In this document: in pieces, positions 41,498 to 50,250 of the stretch
Layout of the letters: each line of letters starts with the position of its first letter
How positions within the stretch are numbered: position 1 is the first letter of the stretch
Assembly (NCBI RefSeq): GCF_002906155.1
Contig: NZ_MUJK01000005.1
Location: forward strand, 186,001-250,000
DNA length: 64,000 nucleotides
Source of the DNA: Pseudomonas laurylsulfativorans
GTDB lineage: Bacteria; Pseudomonadota; Gammaproteobacteria; Pseudomonadales; Pseudomonadaceae
Direction of reading: 5' to 3'
Position numbers and translations under genes: made by a program
The notes under the pieces: generated by a model
Databases searched by the model: none
Seen by the model: only the letters and a program-made list of their open reading frames with translations
Told to the model about the DNA's origin: nothing

Positions 41498-42361
41498 ATG
41501 GTGCACAGCATGACCGCCTTCGCCCGCGTCGAAAAAGCCGGCGTCCAGGGCACCCTGAGCTGGGAACTGCGGTCGGTCAACAGCCGCTACCTGGAACCCC
41601 ACCTGCGCCTGCCGGAGTCCTTTCGCGACCTCGAGGGCGCTGTGCGTGAAGCCCTGCGCCAGGGCGTATCGCGGGGCAAACTCGAATGCACCCTGCGCTT
41701 CACCGAAGAGAACACCGGTAAAGCGCTGCAAATCGATCAGGAGCGCGCCGCGCAACTGGTCGCCGCCGCCGAGACCATCGCCAGCCTGATCAAAAGCCCG
41801 GCCGCGCTGAACCCTCTGGAAGTTCTGGCCTGGCCCGGCGTACTGGTAGGCGATGCCACCGACCCGCAAGCCCTGAACGCCGAAGCGCTGGCACTGTTCA
41901 ATCAGGGCCTCAAGGAACTGAAGGCCGGCCGTGAGCGCGAAGGCGCGGAGCTGGCGCGGCTGATCAACGAGCGCCTGAGCTCCATCGAAGAAGACGTGGT
42001 GACCCTGCGCGAACTGGTCCCGCAAATGCTCGCCACCCAGCGCCAGAAAGTCCTCGACCGCTTCGCCGACATGAAGGCCGAGATGGACCCGCAGCGCCTG
42101 GAGCAGGAAATGGTCATGCTCGCGCAAAAAAGCGACGTCGCCGAAGAACTGGATCGCCTGAGCACCCACATCATCGAAGTTCGCCGGGTACTCAAATCCG
42201 CTGGCGCTGCCGGCAGACGCCTGGACTTCCTGATGCAGGAACTCAACCGCGAAGCCAACACACTGGGCTCCAAAGCCTTCGACCCGCGCAGCACCCAGGC
42301 TGCGGTCAACCTCAAGGTGTTGATCGAGCAGATGCGCGAACAAGTGCAGAATATTGAGTAA
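41498..42361 (+). CDS. yicC: YicC-family endoribonuclease
   Basis: A protein of 287 residues. The YicC N-terminal domain MVHSMTAFARVEKAGVQGTL and the SVNSRYLEPHLRLPESF motif are followed by the DUF1732 C-terminal domain ending AGAAGRRLDFLMQELNREAN and TLGSKAFDPRSTQAAVNLK. Members cleave RNA and act in sRNA turnover in E. coli. The internal ATG 41498 gives the canonical N-terminus and is favoured over 41483. gmk follows by 12 bases, the conserved yicC-gmk pair. Confidence 0.94.
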   Translation: MVHSMTAFARVEKAGVQGTLSWELRSVNSRYLEPHLRLPESFRDLEGAVREALRQGVSRGKLECTLRFTEENTGKALQIDQERAAQLVAAAETIASLIKSPAALNPLEVLAWPGVLVGDATDPQALNAEALALFNQGLKELKAGREREGAELARLINERLSSIEEDVVTLRELVPQMLATQRQKVLDRFADMKAEMDPQRLEQEMVMLAQKSDVAEELDRLSTHIIEVRRVLKSAGAAGRRLDFLMQELNREANTLGSKAFDPRSTQAAVNLKVLIEQMREQVQNIE

Positions 42362-42373
42362 GGCAACCCCGAC

Positions 42374-42994
42374 ATGACCCACAGCACTGGCACCCTGTAC
42401 ATCATTTCCGCCCCTTCGGGCGCGGGCAAGAGCAGCCTGGTCAAGGCCCTGACCGACGCCAATCCGGAGATCCGCGTCTCGGTCTCCCACACCACCCGCG
42501 CCATGCGCCCCGGTGAAGTGAATGGCGTGAACTATCACTTCGTCGACCGCAGCGAGTTCGTGAAGATGATCGAGCACGGGGACTTCCTCGAGCGCGCCGA
42601 AGTGTTCGGCAACCTCTACGGCACCTCGCAAAGCCACCTGCAGCAAACCCTGGACGAAGGCCACGACCTGATTCTGGAAATCGACTGGCAAGGTGCCGAG
42701 CAAGTGCGCAAGCTGATGCCTCAGGCCCGCTCGGTCTTCATTCTGCCGCCGTCATTGCAGGCCCTGCACCAGCGCCTGACCAATCGCGGCCAGGACAGCG
42801 ACGAGATCATCGACGGTCGCATGCGTGAAGCCGTCAGCGAGATGAGCCACTATGTCGACTACGACTACCTGATCATCAACGACGATTTCGCCCACGCGCT
42901 GCACGATCTGAAGGCGATTTTCCGCGCCAATCAGCTGATCCAGAAGCGCCAGCAGCAGCGTCACGGCAAATTGCTCGCTGAATTGCTCGGTTAA
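42374..42994 (+). CDS. gmk: Guanylate kinase
   Basis: A kinase of 206 residues that phosphorylates GMP to GDP. The P-loop SAPSGAGKSSLV stands near residue 13, and the GMP-binding SVSHTTRAMRPGEVNGVNYH near 36. The LEIDWQGAEQVRK motif follows at about 100. It begins MTHSTGTLYI. It lies between yicC and rpoZ; a hairpin at 43062-43098 separates it from rpoZ. Confidence 0.97.
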   Translation: MTHSTGTLYIISAPSGAGKSSLVKALTDANPEIRVSVSHTTRAMRPGEVNGVNYHFVDRSEFVKMIEHGDFLERAEVFGNLYGTSQSHLQQTLDEGHDLILEIDWQGAEQVRKLMPQARSVFILPPSLQALHQRLTNRGQDSDEIIDGRMREAVSEMSHYVDYDYLIINDDFAHALHDLKAIFRANQLIQKRQQQRHGKLLAELLG

Positions 42995-43061
42995 TCAGCT
43001 CTTCCCAAAACTGCTGCAAGGGCTTTACATTGGCACTTGCAGCGCGTTGAAGGGCTTGGTC

Positions 43062-43098
43062 AAAAAATCAGCGCTTCCCTAATCGCTGGTGATTTTTT
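43062..43098 (+). terminator. terminator-like hairpin between gmk and rpoZ
   Basis: AAAAAATCAGCG and CGCTGGTGATTTTTT pair imperfectly (one bulge) around a ten-base loop and end in a T-run. Confidence 0.65.
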
Positions 43099-43161
43099 AA
43101 ACTGTTGAGTCCGCTCGCCCATCCGGGCAGCGCGCATATTGCATTTGCTACGAGGAAGACC

Positions 43162-43425
43162 ATGGCCCGCGTAACCGTTGAAGACTGCCTAGAACACGTG
43201 GATAACCGCTTTGAGCTGGTCATGCTCTCTACCAAGCGTGCCCGTCAACTGGCCACCGGCGGCAAAGAGCCGAAAGTAGCATGGGAAAATGACAAGCCTA
43301 CCGTTGTCGCCCTGCGCGAAATCGCTGAAGGCCTGATCGACTACGCAGCTATCGCCGAAGCCGAAATCGTTGAAGATGAACCGCTTTTTGCTGCATTCGA
43401 GGACGAGTCCAACGAGGCCGTCTAA
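43162..43425 (+). CDS. rpoZ: RNA polymerase omega subunit
   Basis: A protein of 87 residues beginning MARVTVEDCLEHVDNRFELV, with STKRARQLATGG and NDKPTVVALREIAEGLID, the omega signature. It assists folding of beta' and forms part of the ppGpp site. GAGGAAG precedes ATG 43162; the longer frame from 43105 is rejected. spoT follows after 57 bases, the conserved rpoZ-spoT order. Confidence 0.97.
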   Translation: MARVTVEDCLEHVDNRFELVMLSTKRARQLATGGKEPKVAWENDKPTVVALREIAEGLIDYAAIAEAEIVEDEPLFAAFEDESNEAV

Positions 43426-43482
43426 GCCTATGCCTGGTCGACGTAGCACGGCGCGGGATAAAAGCTTACGGCAGGAGATATC

Positions 43483-45588
43483 ATGCCGAGCATAGACGCC
43501 CTCGCCGATCGCTTATCGACCTACCTCGGCAAAGACCAGGTCAACCTGGTCCGCCGAGCGTATTTCTACGCCGAACAAGCCCACGACGGCCAACGCCGCC
43601 GTAGCGGCGAGGCGTACGTAACGCACCCACTCGCGGTTGCGAACATTCTTGCCGACATGCACATGGACCATCAGAGCCTGATGGCCGCGATGCTGCATGA
43701 CGTGATCGAAGACACCGGGATTGCCAAGGAAGCGCTGCAAGCGCAGTTCGGCGAAACCGTGGCCGAATTGGTCGACGGGGTCAGCAAACTGACCCAGATG
43801 AACTTCGAGACCAAGGCCGAAGCCCAGGCCGAAAACTTCCAGAAAATGGCCATGGCCATGGCACGCGACATTCGTGTGATCCTGGTCAAGCTGGCCGACC
43901 GCCTGCACAACATGCGCACCCTGGAAGTGTTGTCCGGCGAAAAACGCCGCCGCATCGCCAAGGAAACCCTGGAAATCTATGCACCCATCGCCAACCGGCT
44001 GGGCATGCACGCCATCCGCATAGAATTCGAAGACCTCGGCTTCAAGGCCATGCACCCAATGCGTTCCGCGCGCATCTACCAGGCCGTCAAGCGCGCCCGG
44101 GGCAATCGCAAGGAAATCGTCAACAAGATCGAAGAGTCCTTGAGCCACTGCCTGGCCATCGACGGCATCCAGGGCGAGGTCAGCGGTCGCCAGAAACACC
44201 TCTACGGCATCTACAAGAAAATGCGCGGCAAGCGTCGAGCCTTCAACGAGATCATGGACGTCTATGCGTTCCGGATTATCGTCGACAAGGTCGATACCTG
44301 CTACCGCGTGCTGGGTGCTGTACATAATTTGTACAAACCATTGCCGGGACGCTTCAAGGATTACATCGCGATCCCCAAGGCCAACGGCTATCAGTCGCTG
44401 CACACCACGCTGTTCGGCATGCACGGCGTGCCGATCGAGATCCAGATCCGCACCCGCGAAATGGAAGAAATGGCCAACAACGGCATCGCCGCCCATTGGC
44501 TCTACAAGTCCAGCGGTGACGAACAGCCCAAAGGCACTCATGCCCGCGCCCGCCAGTGGGTCAAAGGCGTGCTGGAAATGCAGCAACGCGCTGGCAACTC
44601 GCTGGAATTCATCGAGAGTGTGAAGATCGACCTGTTCCCGGACGAGGTCTACGTCTTCACGCCAAAAGGCCGGATCATGGAGCTGCCCAAAGGCTCCACG
44701 GCGGTCGACTTCGCTTACGCGGTGCACACCGACGTGGGCAACAGCTGCATTGCCTGCCGGATCAATCGTCGACTCGCGCCGCTGTCCGAGCCACTGCAAA
44801 GCGGTTCCACGGTCGAGATCGTCAGTGCCCCCGGCGCTCGGCCGAACCCGGCCTGGCTCAATTTCGTGGTCACCGGCAAGGCGCGCACGCACATTCGCCA
44901 CGCACTGAAACTGCAACGCCGCTCCGAATCCATCAGCCTCGGCGAGCGCCTGCTGAACAAGGTCCTCAACGGTTTCGACAGCGCGCTGGAGAAAATCCCG
45001 GCCGAGCGCGTCAAGGCCATGCTCGTCGAGTACCGCCTGGAACTGATCGAAGACTTACTGGAAGACATCGGCCTGGGCAATCGCATGGCCTATGTGGTGG
45101 CCCGCCGGTTGCTGGGCGAAGGCGAACAGCTGCCAAGCCCTGAAGGCCCGCTGGCGATTCGCGGCACCGAAGGCCTGGTGCTCAGCTACGCCAAGTGTTG
45201 CACGCCGATCCCGGGCGACCCGATTGTCGGCCACTTGTCCGCCGGCAAAGGCATGGTCGTGCACCTGGACAACTGCCGCAATATCAGCGAGATCCGCCAC
45301 AACCCGGAAAAATGCATTCAGCTCTCGTGGGCCAAGGATGTCACCGGCGAATTCAACGTCGAGCTACGCGTCGAGCTGGAGCACCAGCGTGGCCTGATCG
45401 CCCTGCTGGCCAGCAGCGTCAACGCCGCCGACGGCAACATCGAGAAAATCAGCATGGACGAACGCGATGGTCGCATCAGCGTGGTCCAACTGGTGGTCAG
45501 CGTACACGACCGTGTGCACCTGGCCCGCGTGATCAAGAAACTGCGCGCCCTGACCGGGGTGATCCGCATCACCCGCATGCGCGCCTAA
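43483..45588 (+). CDS. spoT: SpoT bifunctional (p)ppGpp synthetase/hydrolase
   Basis: A stringent-response enzyme of 701 residues. The HD hydrolase domain contains THPLAVANILADMHMD and H72-D73 with E76-D77 (LHDVIEDTG), intact. The synthetase domain has FNEIMDVYAFRIIVDKVDTC and KANGYQSLHTTLFG. A TGS domain starts at DLFPDEVYVFTPKGRIMELP near 383, a helical/zinc-finger-like part includes YAKCCTPIPGDPIVGH, and a C-terminal ACT domain ends ALTGVIRITRMRA. All parts of a full SpoT are present. GGAGA precedes the ATG. It is followed by ridA. Confidence 0.97.
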   Translation: MPSIDALADRLSTYLGKDQVNLVRRAYFYAEQAHDGQRRRSGEAYVTHPLAVANILADMHMDHQSLMAAMLHDVIEDTGIAKEALQAQFGETVAELVDGVSKLTQMNFETKAEAQAENFQKMAMAMARDIRVILVKLADRLHNMRTLEVLSGEKRRRIAKETLEIYAPIANRLGMHAIRIEFEDLGFKAMHPMRSARIYQAVKRARGNRKEIVNKIEESLSHCLAIDGIQGEVSGRQKHLYGIYKKMRGKRRAFNEIMDVYAFRIIVDKVDTCYRVLGAVHNLYKPLPGRFKDYIAIPKANGYQSLHTTLFGMHGVPIEIQIRTREMEEMANNGIAAHWLYKSSGDEQPKGTHARARQWVKGVLEMQQRAGNSLEFIESVKIDLFPDEVYVFTPKGRIMELPKGSTAVDFAYAVHTDVGNSCIACRINRRLAPLSEPLQSGSTVEIVSAPGARPNPAWLNFVVTGKARTHIRHALKLQRRSESISLGERLLNKVLNGFDSALEKIPAERVKAMLVEYRLELIEDLLEDIGLGNRMAYVVARRLLGEGEQLPSPEGPLAIRGTEGLVLSYAKCCTPIPGDPIVGHLSAGKGMVVHLDNCRNISEIRHNPEKCIQLSWAKDVTGEFNVELRVELEHQRGLIALLASSVNAADGNIEKISMDERDGRISVVQLVVSVHDRVHLARVIKKLRALTGVIRITRMRA

Positions 45589-45612
45589 GCCCGTCCTTAC
45601 AAGGAGTCATAC

Positions 45613-45993
45613 ATGACCAAGACTGTTATCACCAGCGACAAGGCCCCGGCCGCCATCGGTACTTACTCCCAGGCGATCAAGGCTGGCAACACCGTTTACA
45701 TGTCGGGTCAGATTCCCCTGGACCCAAAAACCATGGAACTGGTTGAAGGCTTCGAAGCCCAGACCGTCCAGGTGTTCGAGAACCTCAAGGCCGTAGCTGA
45801 AGCCGCTGGTGGTTCGTTCAAGGACATCGTCAAGCTGAACATCTTCCTCACCGATCTGAGCCACTTCGCCAAGGTCAACGAGATCATGGGCAAGTACTTC
45901 GACCAGCCTTACCCTGCTCGCGCCGCCATCGGCGTAGCAGCCCTGCCAAAGGGTTCGCAGGTTGAAATGGATGCCATCCTGGTCATCGAGTAA
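45613..45993 (+). CDS. ridA: RidA enamine/imine deaminase
   Basis: A protein of 126 residues close to E. coli RidA. It has TPGPY-like ICSDKAPAAIGTYSQAIK context (here TSDKAPAAIGTYSQAIKAG), YMSGQIPLDP, and the catalytic arginine in YPARAAIGVAALPKGSQVE. It removes 2-aminoacrylate and other imines formed by PLP enzymes. AAGGAG precedes the ATG. It lies 24 bases after spoT, a conserved order. The dad operon carries a second, more distant family member. Confidence 0.95.
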   Translation: MTKTVITSDKAPAAIGTYSQAIKAGNTVYMSGQIPLDPKTMELVEGFEAQTVQVFENLKAVAEAAGGSFKDIVKLNIFLTDLSHFAKVNEIMGKYFDQPYPARAAIGVAALPKGSQVEMDAILVIE

Positions 45994-46060
45994 TGCGTAC
46001 GGCGCAGCCCCGGGCTGCGCCGACTGCTCTGCTGTAAAGAAAGCTTGAAAGGATTCCACC

Positions 46061-46801
46061 ATGCGCAACGCGCTTGTTCTCTCGCTGCTCGCCCTGTTCC
46101 TGGGCGGATGTGCCAGCAACCCTGCCGACCGTGATATCAGCGGCACCTGGATCAACCAGGTGGCGATCGATGCTGCCGCCAAAGGTGTCCCCCTGCGCGA
46201 AGCGCTCCAGGCCTATGGCCCGAACCTGGAATGGGATATCAACACCAAGGCCGGTCAGGCCCGCTACACCAACGGTTTTGAAAACGTCGACGGCAAGCTG
46301 CTGGGTGAAGAATCCGGCACCTGGAAAGTCGACTTTTATGGCAGCTCGGCCAGTGAGCTGAAGCGCGACGGCAAGCAACTGAGCCAGTCCGCCAGCGACA
46401 ACGAGCCCGAACAGGTCTTCGACCGCACTCAGGTCCCGGTGCCGGAGGGCGCTCCGATCGGTGCCAGTTTCGAACGTGCACTGTATTCAGCCTACCTGGG
46501 CGGCGGCTGGACTATCGCCAGCGGCCCCGGCGAAGGCAGCACGGTTCAATTCCAGGCCGACGGCCAGGTGACCGGCTTGCCGGGTAGCGATCGCTATGCG
46601 CTGTGCCTGGCGGGCGATTGCGCATCCATGAGCGGCGGCAACGACAACATGTGGCTGCAACTCAATGGCCAGGGCAACGCCTGGATCTTTGCGCGCAAGG
46701 GCAAGGAGCTGGAGATTTTCCAGGCCGTGAACACAGCGCAGGCGGACGAGATGCCTTCGTTTACGCCGGGCGAGCGCAAGTGGCTGCTGGAAAAGCAATA
46801 A
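46061..46801 (+). CDS. Hypothetical lipoprotein, 246 aa
   Basis: An envelope protein with a lipobox LFLGGCAS, so Cys17 should be lipidated. The mature part starts SNPADRDISGTWINQVAIDA and seems to hold two similar beta-rich halves: SGTWINQ...EESGTWKVDFYGSS and GGGWTIASGPGEGSTVQFQA...WIFARKGKELEIFQA. This is a lipocalin- or META-like pattern that I cannot assign firmly. The cysteines in LCLAGDCAS may form a disulfide. AAAGGA precedes the ATG. No function is known to me; it lies between ridA and the convergent SDR gene. Confidence 0.82.
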   Translation: MRNALVLSLLALFLGGCASNPADRDISGTWINQVAIDAAAKGVPLREALQAYGPNLEWDINTKAGQARYTNGFENVDGKLLGEESGTWKVDFYGSSASELKRDGKQLSQSASDNEPEQVFDRTQVPVPEGAPIGASFERALYSAYLGGGWTIASGPGEGSTVQFQADGQVTGLPGSDRYALCLAGDCASMSGGNDNMWLQLNGQGNAWIFARKGKELEIFQAVNTAQADEMPSFTPGERKWLLEKQ

Positions 46802-46828
46802 GCGCCCGTTAAAAGCACCACAAAACAG

Positions 46829-46852
46829 TGTGGGAGCGAGCTTGCTCCCACA
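46829..46852. repeat. single REP hairpin
   Basis: TGTGGGAGC and GCTCCCACA pair around GAGCTT. This compact single element lies between two convergent genes and may terminate both. Confidence 0.75.
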
Positions 46853-46874
46853 GTTGTTTCAGAGTGCCTGAACG

Positions 46875-47732
46875 TCAGCAGCGACCTTCCAGAATCGCCG
46901 CATACCCCTCGCGAAAACTCGGATACTTCGGCGTCCAGCCCAAGGCTTTTGCGCGCGCATTGCTGCAGCGCTTGCTGCCAGTGCGACGTACGGTGGCGTC
47001 GTCGTCCCATTCGGTCACACCCAGATACCCGCGCAACCAGCCCACCACATCCGCCAGCGCTGCCGGCTCGTCATCGACGCCGATGTAGACATCATCCAGC
47101 GCCACGCCACGTCGATCCGCCTCAAGCAGGCACGCCATCAACCCTGCGGCATCGTCCGCATGAATCCGGTTGGCATACAACGGTGGCTCGACCGCCACAC
47201 GATAACCCCGGCGCACCTGCGTCAGCAGCCATTCACGGCCAGGGCCGTAAATGCCGGTCAAACGCACCACACTGGCCGGGATACTGCTCTTGAGCGCGAG
47301 TTGCTCGGCTTCTAGCATCACACGTCCGGAATAGCCCGCCGCCACCGTCGGCGAAGCTTCGTCGACCCACTCGCCTTCCTGCTGCCCGTAAACACTGCTG
47401 CTGGAGACGAACAGCAGGCGATTGGGCACCTGCCCATAGTCGTTAAGCCACTCCAGCACATGCTCCAGGCCCTGGACATAGGCAGCACGGTAACCGGCTT
47501 CGTCGTGATCGGTGGCCGCCGCGCAGTACACCAGGTAATCCACGGCACCGATTGGCCAAGTGGCCGGGCAGTCTTTGTTGAACAAATCACCGGCAACGCC
47601 GATGACGCCTTCGGGCAGGCGAGAAACATCGCGTCGCAGGCCATGTACCTCCCATCCCGCCGCCAGCAATTGTGTGGCAAGGCGGCTGCCGACATCACCG
47701 CAGCCGGCGATCAAAACAGTAGGCGCAGACAT
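46875..47732 (-). CDS. NAD-dependent epimerase/dehydratase-like SDR protein (YeeZ-like)
   Basis: An extended short-chain dehydrogenase-fold protein of 285 residues. The nucleotide motif VLIAGCGDVGSRLATQLLAA lies at 6-25 (GCGDVG instead of GxxGxxG). A YxxxK-like region is degenerate: SSSSVYGQQEGEWVDEAS with GYSGRVMLEAE in place of YGRSKLEAE. RLTGIYGPGREWL and the RIHADDAAGLMACLL motif are typical of the YeeZ/epimerase group. Substrate unknown. It is convergent with the lipoprotein gene and divergent from exbB. Confidence 0.85.
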   Translation of the reverse strand: MSAPTVLIAGCGDVGSRLATQLLAAGWEVHGLRRDVSRLPEGVIGVAGDLFNKDCPATWPIGAVDYLVYCAAATDHDEAGYRAAYVQGLEHVLEWLNDYGQVPNRLLFVSSSSVYGQQEGEWVDEASPTVAAGYSGRVMLEAEQLALKSSIPASVVRLTGIYGPGREWLLTQVRRGYRVAVEPPLYANRIHADDAAGLMACLLEADRRGVALDDVYIGVDDEPAALADVVGWLRGYLGVTEWDDDATVRRTGSKRCSNARAKALGWTPKYPSFREGYAAILEGRC

Positions 47733-47823
47733 CAGAAAACTCCCATCGCAAAGCCACAGACTAGCGCCGGCAATAGACAGGCGGCTAGCAATGCAGGAAA
47801 AAAAGAGACTCTATTACTTCTGT

Positions 47824-47840
47824 TAACAAGAATTACTTGC
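47824..47840. promoter_or_regulatory. candidate Fur box before exbB
   Basis: On the minus strand this reads GCAAGTAATTCTTGTTA, which partly fits Pseudomonas Fur boxes of the GCAAATGATTCTCATTT kind. It lies about 80 bases before exbB, beside a possible -10 (AATAAT). exbBD-tonB operons are usually iron-regulated. The match is modest. Confidence 0.35.
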
Positions 47841-47920
47841 AATAATACGCGCCACTTTTGTTCTCGGCCCTTCGAGGCCTGGAAGAACATCACCCGTTTA
47901 TTCTCTCAGGTCCGGCCAGC

Positions 47921-48877
47921 ATGACACGCAATCAATTCCCCGCTTCGCCAACCAAACGACCTCGCGCCTGGAGCGCAGTGGCCGCCCTGCTCCTCAGCCT
48001 GATGCTCGCGCCAGTCGCCGCTTTCGCTGATGCCCAGGCGCCAGCCACACCGGCCGCCACCGCACCGGCTCCAGCCGATCACGCTGCCCCGGCCGCCGAT
48101 CCGGCCCAGGCCGCACCGGTAGAAGCGCTGGGTGAAGACGTCCCTGAAGTCCTCGAAGCCGACAACACCCTGGGCATGGCCCATGACCTGTCGCCGTGGG
48201 GCATGTACCAGAATGCCGACATCATTGTGAAAATCGTGATGATCGGCCTGGCCATCGCCTCGATCATCACCTGGACCATCTGGATCGCCAAGGGTCTTGA
48301 GCTGATGGGCGCCAAGCGTCGTCTGCGCGGTGAAATCGCCCAACTGAAAAAATCCGCCTCCCTCAAGGAAGCCAGCGCCACCGCGGCGAAGGAAGGTACC
48401 CTGGCCAACCTGCTGGTACATGATGCGCTCGAAGAGATGCGCCTGTCGGTCAACAGCCGTGAAAAAGAAGGCATCAAGGAACGCGTCAGCTTCCGTCTTG
48501 AGCGCTTGGTCGCGGCCTGCGGTCGCAACATGAGCAGCGGCACCGGCGTACTGGCGACCATTGGTTCCACCGCACCGTTCGTCGGCCTGTTCGGCACCGT
48601 GTGGGGCATCATGAACAGCTTCATCGGCATTGCCAAAACCCAGACCACCAACCTCGCCGTCGTCGCTCCCGGCATCGCCGAAGCCCTGCTGGCCACCGCG
48701 CTGGGCCTGGTTGCAGCGATCCCTGCGGTCGTGATCTACAACGTCTTTGCCCGCTCCATCGCCGGTTACAAGGCTCAGGTGTCTGACGCGTCGGCACAGG
48801 TACTGCTGCTGGTCAGCCGCGACCTCGACCACCAGCCTGAGCGCAGCTCGCAACCGCACATGGTGAAAGTGGGGTAA
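47921..48877 (+). CDS. exbB: ExbB, TonB-system proton channel subunit
   Basis: A protein of 318 residues, longer than E. coli ExbB (244) because of an N-terminal signal-like segment (AVAALLLSLMLAPVAAFADA) and an Ala/Pro-rich periplasmic stretch to about residue 85. This extended form is usual in pseudomonads. The first membrane helix is VKIVMIGLAIASIITWTIWI. The MotA/ExbB domain carries GSTAPFVGLFGTVWGIMNSF and VVAPGIAEALLATALGLVAA. ATG 47921 is the start that fits. exbD follows 6 bases later in exbB-exbD-tonB. Confidence 0.95.
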   Translation: MTRNQFPASPTKRPRAWSAVAALLLSLMLAPVAAFADAQAPATPAATAPAPADHAAPAADPAQAAPVEALGEDVPEVLEADNTLGMAHDLSPWGMYQNADIIVKIVMIGLAIASIITWTIWIAKGLELMGAKRRLRGEIAQLKKSASLKEASATAAKEGTLANLLVHDALEEMRLSVNSREKEGIKERVSFRLERLVAACGRNMSSGTGVLATIGSTAPFVGLFGTVWGIMNSFIGIAKTQTTNLAVVAPGIAEALLATALGLVAAIPAVVIYNVFARSIAGYKAQVSDASAQVLLLVSRDLDHQPERSSQPHMVKVG

Positions 48878-48883
48878 TCGGCC

Positions 48884-49312
48884 ATGGGCCTGCATTTGAA
48901 AGAAGGGGCAGACGACGATCTGTCCGAAAACCACGAAATCAACGTCACGCCGTTCATCGACGTGATGCTGGTGCTGCTGATCATCTTCATGGTGGCGGCC
49001 CCGCTGGCCACCGTGGACATCAAGGTCGACCTGCCCGCCTCCACCGCCAAACCGGCGCCGCGGCCAGAGAAACCGGTGTTCCTCAGCGTCAAGGCTGACC
49101 AGCGCCTGTTCCTCGGCGAAGACGAAGTGAAGGCCGAAGCACTCGGCGCCACGCTCGACGCCAGGACCCAGGGCAAGAAAGACACGACGATCTTCTTCCA
49201 GGCTGACAAAGGCGTGGATTACGGTGACCTGATGAGCGTGATGGATAACCTGCGTTCTGCCGGCTACCTGAAAGTGGGTCTGGTCGGTCTCGAGTCGGCA
49301 GTCAAGAAATGA
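48884..49312 (+). CDS. exbD: ExbD, TonB-system subunit
   Basis: A protein of 142 residues with one N-terminal membrane helix carrying the proton-path aspartate in TPFIDVMLVLLIIFMVAAPL, preceded by the conserved ENHEINV. The periplasmic domain ends LRSAGYLKVGLVGLE. With ExbB it turns proton motive force into movement of TonB. The start overlaps nothing but lies 6 bases after exbB; its stop overlaps the tonB start by 4 bases (ATGA). Confidence 0.96.
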   Translation: MGLHLKEGADDDLSENHEINVTPFIDVMLVLLIIFMVAAPLATVDIKVDLPASTAKPAPRPEKPVFLSVKADQRLFLGEDEVKAEALGATLDARTQGKKDTTIFFQADKGVDYGDLMSVMDNLRSAGYLKVGLVGLESAVKK

Positions 49313-50058
49313 TCACGACGCGCCATAAGCTGACGCGTTACAGCGGTAGCCTGGCCGTGGTGCTGGGTGTTCACGCGCTGGCCATCGCGCTGGCGCTGAA
49401 CTGGTCCGCCCGTCCGCCCATCGAATTGCCTCCCCAGGCAATGCTGGTCGAACTGGCACCGGTTCCTGCCCCGCCACCGCCTGCTCCGCCGAAGGTCGTC
49501 ACTCCGCCGCAGCCACCGGCCCCGGTTGAAGAACTGCCGATACCCAAGCTCGCTGAAGCGCCTAAAGCTGAAATTGCCGTGCCCAAGCCAGTCAAACCCA
49601 AGCCGAAGCCGCAGCCGCCCAAACCGGTAGAGAAGAAACCTGATCCACCGAAGGAAAAACCGGCCGAAGAGAAACCTGCCGAAACGCAGCAGACTCAGGC
49701 GCCAACGGAGAAATCCGCCCAGCCTGCGCCAGGCCCTTCGCCGGCTCAACTGGCGGCCAAGGCCAGTTGGCAAGGCACACTGCTGGCGCACCTGCAGAAG
49801 TACAAGAAGTACCCGGCCAGTGCACAGGCGCGGGGCAAGGAAGGCATGAACCGTTTGCGTTTCGTCGTGGACGCCGAAGGCAATGTGCTGTCGTTTGAGC
49901 TGGTAGGTGCCTCGGGCACTGCCGATCTGGACCGGGCCACCCTGGAAATGATCCGCCGCGCCCAACCTCTGCCCAAGCCACCAGCCGATATGCTGACCAA
50001 TGGCTCTATCGAAATCGTTGCACCCTTTGTGTATTCGCTGGAAAAGCGCCGACGCTAA
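49309..50058 (+). CDS. tonB: TonB energy transducer
   Basis: A protein of 249 residues. The N-terminal anchor VVLGVHALAIALALNWSA carries the HALA-like His near residue 21 expected for ExbB contact. A long Pro/Lys/Glu-rich periplasmic spacer (APPPPAPPKVVTPPQPPAP, then KPKPKPQPPKPVEKKPDPPK) spans about residues 55-145. The C-terminal TonB domain has YPASAQARGKEGMNRLRFVV and ends VYSLEKRRR. Translation is coupled to exbD by a 4-base overlap. It energises outer-membrane siderophore and vitamin receptors. Confidence 0.95.
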   Translation: MITTRHKLTRYSGSLAVVLGVHALAIALALNWSARPPIELPPQAMLVELAPVPAPPPPAPPKVVTPPQPPAPVEELPIPKLAEAPKAEIAVPKPVKPKPKPQPPKPVEKKPDPPKEKPAEEKPAETQQTQAPTEKSAQPAPGPSPAQLAAKASWQGTLLAHLQKYKKYPASAQARGKEGMNRLRFVVDAEGNVLSFELVGASGTADLDRATLEMIRRAQPLPKPPADMLTNGSIEIVAPFVYSLEKRRR

Positions 50059-50077
50059 AAACGTCGCGCAGCCCTTT

Positions 50078-50176
50078 GTAGGAGCGAGCTTGCTCGCGAT
50101 GGTCGCCAACGATAATGCGGCGAGTCTGACACCCCGCGGTGGTGTCAGGTTTATCGCGAGCAAGCTCGCCCCTACA
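50078..50176. repeat. REP inverted pair
   Basis: TGTAGGAGCGAGCTTGCTCG and CGAGCAAGCTCGCCCCTACA are inverted, with CTGACACC...GGTGTCAG pairing between them. Tandem context, between tonB and oxyR. Confidence 0.85.
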
Positions 50177-50250
50177 AGCACCCAGTCTGATAACGTGCGT
50201 CTATCGATTGCAGCCGGTATGCTTGGCCCGCAACTTCATGGACGCTTGCT

